DNA from: Prosthecobacter sp.
GTDB lineage: Bacteria > Verrucomicrobiota > Verrucomicrobiia > Verrucomicrobiales > Verrucomicrobiaceae
DNA: 16,784 nucleotides
Assembly (NCBI GenBank): GCA_025869455.1
Contig: JAOZVT010000206.1
Location: 1-16,784 of the forward strand
Direction of reading: 5' to 3'
The notes beneath the pieces were generated by a model. That model was not told the origin of the DNA. It did not search any database and saw nothing but the letters and a program-made list of their open reading frames with translations. This document shows, piece by piece, positions 14,601 to 16,784 of this stretch (position 1 is its first letter; each line of letters opens with the position of its first letter). The position numbers and the translations under genes were made by a program.

Positions 14601-15815
14601 CTAGAGCTTATGACCTAACTTTTTCTTTTTGGTTTCGAGATACTTTTGGTTATGCGGATTGGGTTCCGAAATGACGGGCACTTGCTCGACGATTTCCAGC
14701 TTATGGCCTTCCAGCCCGACGACTTTGCGGGGATTGTTGGTCATCAAGCGGATTTTTCGCACGCCTAGATCGGAGATGATTTGGGCACCGATGCCGTAGT
14801 CCCGCAGGTCCATGGCAAAGCCGAGCTTTAGATTCGCTTCTACGGTATCCAGCCCCTGCTCCTGCAGTTTGTAGGCCATGATTTTTCCGTGCAACCCGAT
14901 GCCACGCCCTTCATGCCCACGCATGTAGATGATGATTCCACGCCCTTCATCCGCCACTTTCTGCATGGCAGCATGGAGTTGACTGCCACAGTCACAGCGG
15001 CGGGAGGCAAAGATATCCCCCGTGAGACACTCACTATGCACACGCACCAGCGTCGGTGTCTTGGCGTCGATTTCACCCATGACCAGGGCCACATGATGCA
15101 CGCCATCCAAACTGCTCTTATAGAGGTGCAGTTTAAAAACACCAAAGTCGGTAGGCATATCCACGACTTCGATTTTCTCCACCAGCTTTTCACTGCGGCG
15201 GCGGTAAGCGATGAGATCCGCAATGGAGCAAATCTTCAGTTTGTGCTTTTTAGCGAACTTCTGCAGGTCCGGCATGCGTGCCATCGTGCCATTTGGGTTC
15301 ATGATTTCGATCAGAACGCCAGCCTCACGAAGTCCTGCCAGACGACACAGGTCCACAGCCGCTTCCGTATGCCCAGCGCGGCGCAGCACGCCACCCGGCT
15401 TAGCGACCAAGGGATTGATGTGTCCAGGTTGCACAAAATCCGCTTTGGTGCTTTGAGAATCAGCCAGCAGATTGATCGTGCGGGCTCTGTCTGCGGAGCT
15501 GATGCCAGTGGTGATACCCAGGGCGGCATCCACGGTAACGGTGAAATCCGTGCGAAAGGCTTCCCTATTTTCCGGCACCATGCTTTCCAGGCCAAGCTGC
15601 TGGGCAATGCCTAGCGAAACAGGAACACAAAGCATGCCACCACCTTCACGTACCATGAAGGTGACCATTTCTGGCGTGATGGCTTCAGCCGCGCAGATGA
15701 GGTCCCCCTCATTTTCACGGTCCTCATCATCAGTCACAATCACCATGCGTCCGGCACGGATGTCAGCGATGACAGATTCGACAGAGTCGCAGACGTGGGG
15801 CTTCTTACTGGGCAT
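14601..15815 (-). CDS. ribBA: Bifunctional 3,4-dihydroxy-2-butanone-4-phosphate synthase / GTP cyclohydrolase II
   Basis: Fusion enzyme supplying both precursors of riboflavin, 404 aa. The N-terminal RibB half (about 1-205) has DDEDRENEGD (29-38), TGISSADRARTI, PGHINPLVAKPGGVLRRAGH and an E-I-M-N-x-x-G-x-M-A-R segment. The C-terminal RibA half has the zinc site C263-x10-C274-x-C276 (SECLTGDIFASRRCDCGSQ), GHEGRGIGL, LDTVEAN and DLRDYGIGAQI. All expected active-site motifs are present in both halves, so both activities are likely. It is 37 bases upstream of ribH and starts the rib-nusB cluster; 101 bases separate it from the glycosyltransferase-like gene upstream. That gap contains overlapping inverted repeats but no recognisable FMN riboswitch. 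Confidence 0.97.
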   Translation of the reverse strand: MPSKKPHVCDSVESVIADIRAGRMVIVTDDEDRENEGDLICAAEAITPEMVTFMVREGGGMLCVPVSLGIAQQLGLESMVPENREAFRTDFTVTVDAALGITTGISSADRARTINLLADSQSTKADFVQPGHINPLVAKPGGVLRRAGHTEAAVDLCRLAGLREAGVLIEIMNPNGTMARMPDLQKFAKKHKLKICSIADLIAYRRRSEKLVEKIEVVDMPTDFGVFKLHLYKSSLDGVHHVALVMGEIDAKTPTLVRVHSECLTGDIFASRRCDCGSQLHAAMQKVADEGRGIIIYMRGHEGRGIGLHGKIMAYKLQEQGLDTVEANLKLGFAMDLRDYGIGAQIISDLGVRKIRLMTNNPRKVVGLEGHKLEIVEQVPVISEPNPHNQKYLETKKKKLGHKL

Positions 15816-15834
15816 AGGGAGGTTGGAAAGAGCG

Positions 15835-15873
15835 CACCATTGACGATTGAAGTCAATGGCGGTGAATCGTCAA
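15835..15873 (-). promoter_or_regulatory. Mutually exclusive hairpins upstream of ribBA
   Basis: Two inverted repeats share an arm. Hairpin A pairs 15852-15861 with 15835-15844 (10 bp with one G-U, 7-base loop). Hairpin B pairs 15865-15873 with 15840-15848 (9 perfect bp, 16-base loop). Both need 15840-15844, so only one can form at a time. The element ends 19 bases before the ribBA start codon. No T-run follows, so it is not a standard attenuator terminator. It could act at translation, be a double operator, or end the upstream transcript. Confidence 0.45.
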
Positions 15874-15916
15874 CCTAGCCCTGTCTCCAGGCAATTCCAG
15901 TGCCGATTTGATCTTT

Positions 15917-16784
15917 TCAATCTGCCACCGTCACCCGCAGATGGCGGCTAAAAACCTGAGCCACCCCCAGCCAGAGCAGCGGAACCATGAGTACAAAGTA
16001 ACGTGGTAAGGCTGGGGCCAGAGATCCGCCACCCAGGTAAAAAGCCGCAAATCCCATGACCAGCCAGATTTCTACTGGCATGGTTTTCCAGAAACGCGCG
16101 CCGATGACTCCTGCCAGCATGGCCATAATAATCAGCGGGCCATTCACCGCGATGAGCACGATCTGGCGCAGTTCCTCGGTTCGGTGAGAGCGAGGAAACC
16201 CAAAGGCCAACCGCACCAGATTGCAGGCCCAATTGTAGGCCACCGCCATCGGATCATCCTTAAAATTCGCCAGAGCAGCCTCTTTAAACATCGCTTCACG
16301 CTCCAGAATGGGCAGCTTCAGCACCTTTTCATAGAATTCACCGTGAGCAGCAAAGACCTCAGGAAGCCTGCGGACATCTTCATCTCCATACCAGTGGCCA
16401 TTTTCCCCAGCCTTGTGACTGGTCATCCAATACAGCAGTTCACCGCTGTTCGTGGACCAGCAAAGCACCTCTCCCGTTTTAGCATAGGTATAACCTAAAT
16501 AAGGGACACATAGCGCAAAGGCACCTGCCAAAATCAGCAGTGCACGCTTCAACTGAGGCCGCCAATCGTTAATGAGCAGAAGTCCGATGCTGAGGCAGGC
16601 AGTCGCCACCAAAACGTGCCCAAAGAACACACGCGTCAAGATCAACCCAGCTAAAAACAAAGCGGCCACCACCGAACTACCAATGCGCCTTTCTCTCAAT
16701 GCCTGGGTAAAACTCCAGACAAAGCCCGTGATTAAAAACATGGAAAAGGGCTCCGACATCAGCGCAAAACTCACCCACAACATC
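15917..16784 (-). CDS. Multi-pass membrane protein, probable PMT/ArnT-like glycosyltransferase, C-terminal part
   Basis: The frame stays open to the right edge, so the N-terminus is outside the window; the ATG at 16783 is probably internal. About 289 residues are visible. They contain roughly seven membrane helices, including VSFALMSEPFSMFLITGF and a following FLAGLILTRVFFGHVL, then a periplasmic segment with many aromatic and charged residues (YWMTSHKAGENGHWYGDEDV), then more helices ending APALPRYFVLMVPLLWLGVA. An S-E-P helix followed by a 'GL-x-L-T-R' helix is typical of dolichyl-phosphate-mannose/ArnT-type (GT-C) transferases. The acidic catalytic loop lies in the missing N-terminal part, so the assignment is by style. 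It is upstream of ribBA on the same strand, 101 bases apart. Confidence 0.55.
   Translation of the reverse strand, partial: MLWVSFALMSEPFSMFLITGFVWSFTQALRERRIGSSVVAALFLAGLILTRVFFGHVLVATACLSIGLLLINDWRPQLKRALLILAGAFALCVPYLGYTYAKTGEVLCWSTNSGELLYWMTSHKAGENGHWYGDEDVRRLPEVFAAHGEFYEKVLKLPILEREAMFKEAALANFKDDPMAVAYNWACNLVRLAFGFPRSHRTEELRQIVLIAVNGPLIIMAMLAGVIGARFWKTMPVEIWLVMGFAAFYLGGGSLAPALPRYFVLMVPLLWLGVAQVFSRHLRVTVAD

Noticed and set aside
15816..15916. FMN riboswitch before ribBA
   Set aside because: The 101-base gap is too short for the complete element plus a platform, and its conserved core sequences are not visible.

Overview
The window (16,784 bp) carries ordinary chromosomal housekeeping genes plus one envelope system that I cannot match to a characterised machine. 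There are no tRNA, rRNA, CRISPR, phage or insertion-sequence signals, and no gene-free stretch longer than about 220 bases. The organism is Gram-negative: it has an RND efflux pump with a lipoprotein adaptor, other lipoproteins and exported proteins, and TolQ/ExbD-type proteins. Zinc-ribbon-fused membrane proteins, coiled-coil ExbD-like proteins and the rarity of Shine-Dalgarno sequences suggest the PVC group, probably Verrucomicrobiota. That placement is inferred from protein style and was not tested by a search.

Layout, left to right. Positions 1-787 (+) hold the end of a MidA/NDUFAF7-type methyltransferase. Positions 945-5282 (+) hold an RND efflux adaptor and inner-membrane pump, with no outer-membrane channel gene beside them. 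A 12-helix permease of unknown substrate (5287-6486, -) converges on the pump with a 4-base gap. A small lipoprotein built from a duplicated module (6667-7212, +) converges on mnmE (7235-8581, -), the tRNA wobble-uridine modification GTPase. From there to the right edge every gene is on the minus strand.

Reading in the direction of transcription from the right edge: the C-terminal part of a PMT/ArnT-like membrane glycosyltransferase; ribBA, ribH and nusB as a tight riboflavin/antitermination cluster; a 219-base gap with a GTG start preceded by a strong AAGGAG; a three-gene stator-like cluster (zinc-ribbon MotA/TolQ protein, then two paralogous ExbD-like coiled-coil proteins) ending at a probable terminator; a small exported protein; and mnmE.

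The stator-like cluster (9503-13413) is the most interesting part. The first gene encodes a four-helix MotA/TolQ/ExbB-type channel protein with an N-terminal four-cysteine ribbon and a long cytoplasmic tail. The two partner proteins have the same N-terminal layout (MA[K/Q]RR, then one transmembrane helix), long periplasmic coiled coils and an ExbD-like C-terminal strand-helix motif. At the position where ExbD/TolR/MotB carry the essential proton-accepting Asp, one paralogue has Asp19 and the other has Ser19. This predicts an asymmetric heteromeric ion-driven stator. Other notable signals are mutually exclusive hairpins before ribBA, twin hairpins before the small exported protein, and an exact 77-residue-offset duplication in the small lipoprotein.
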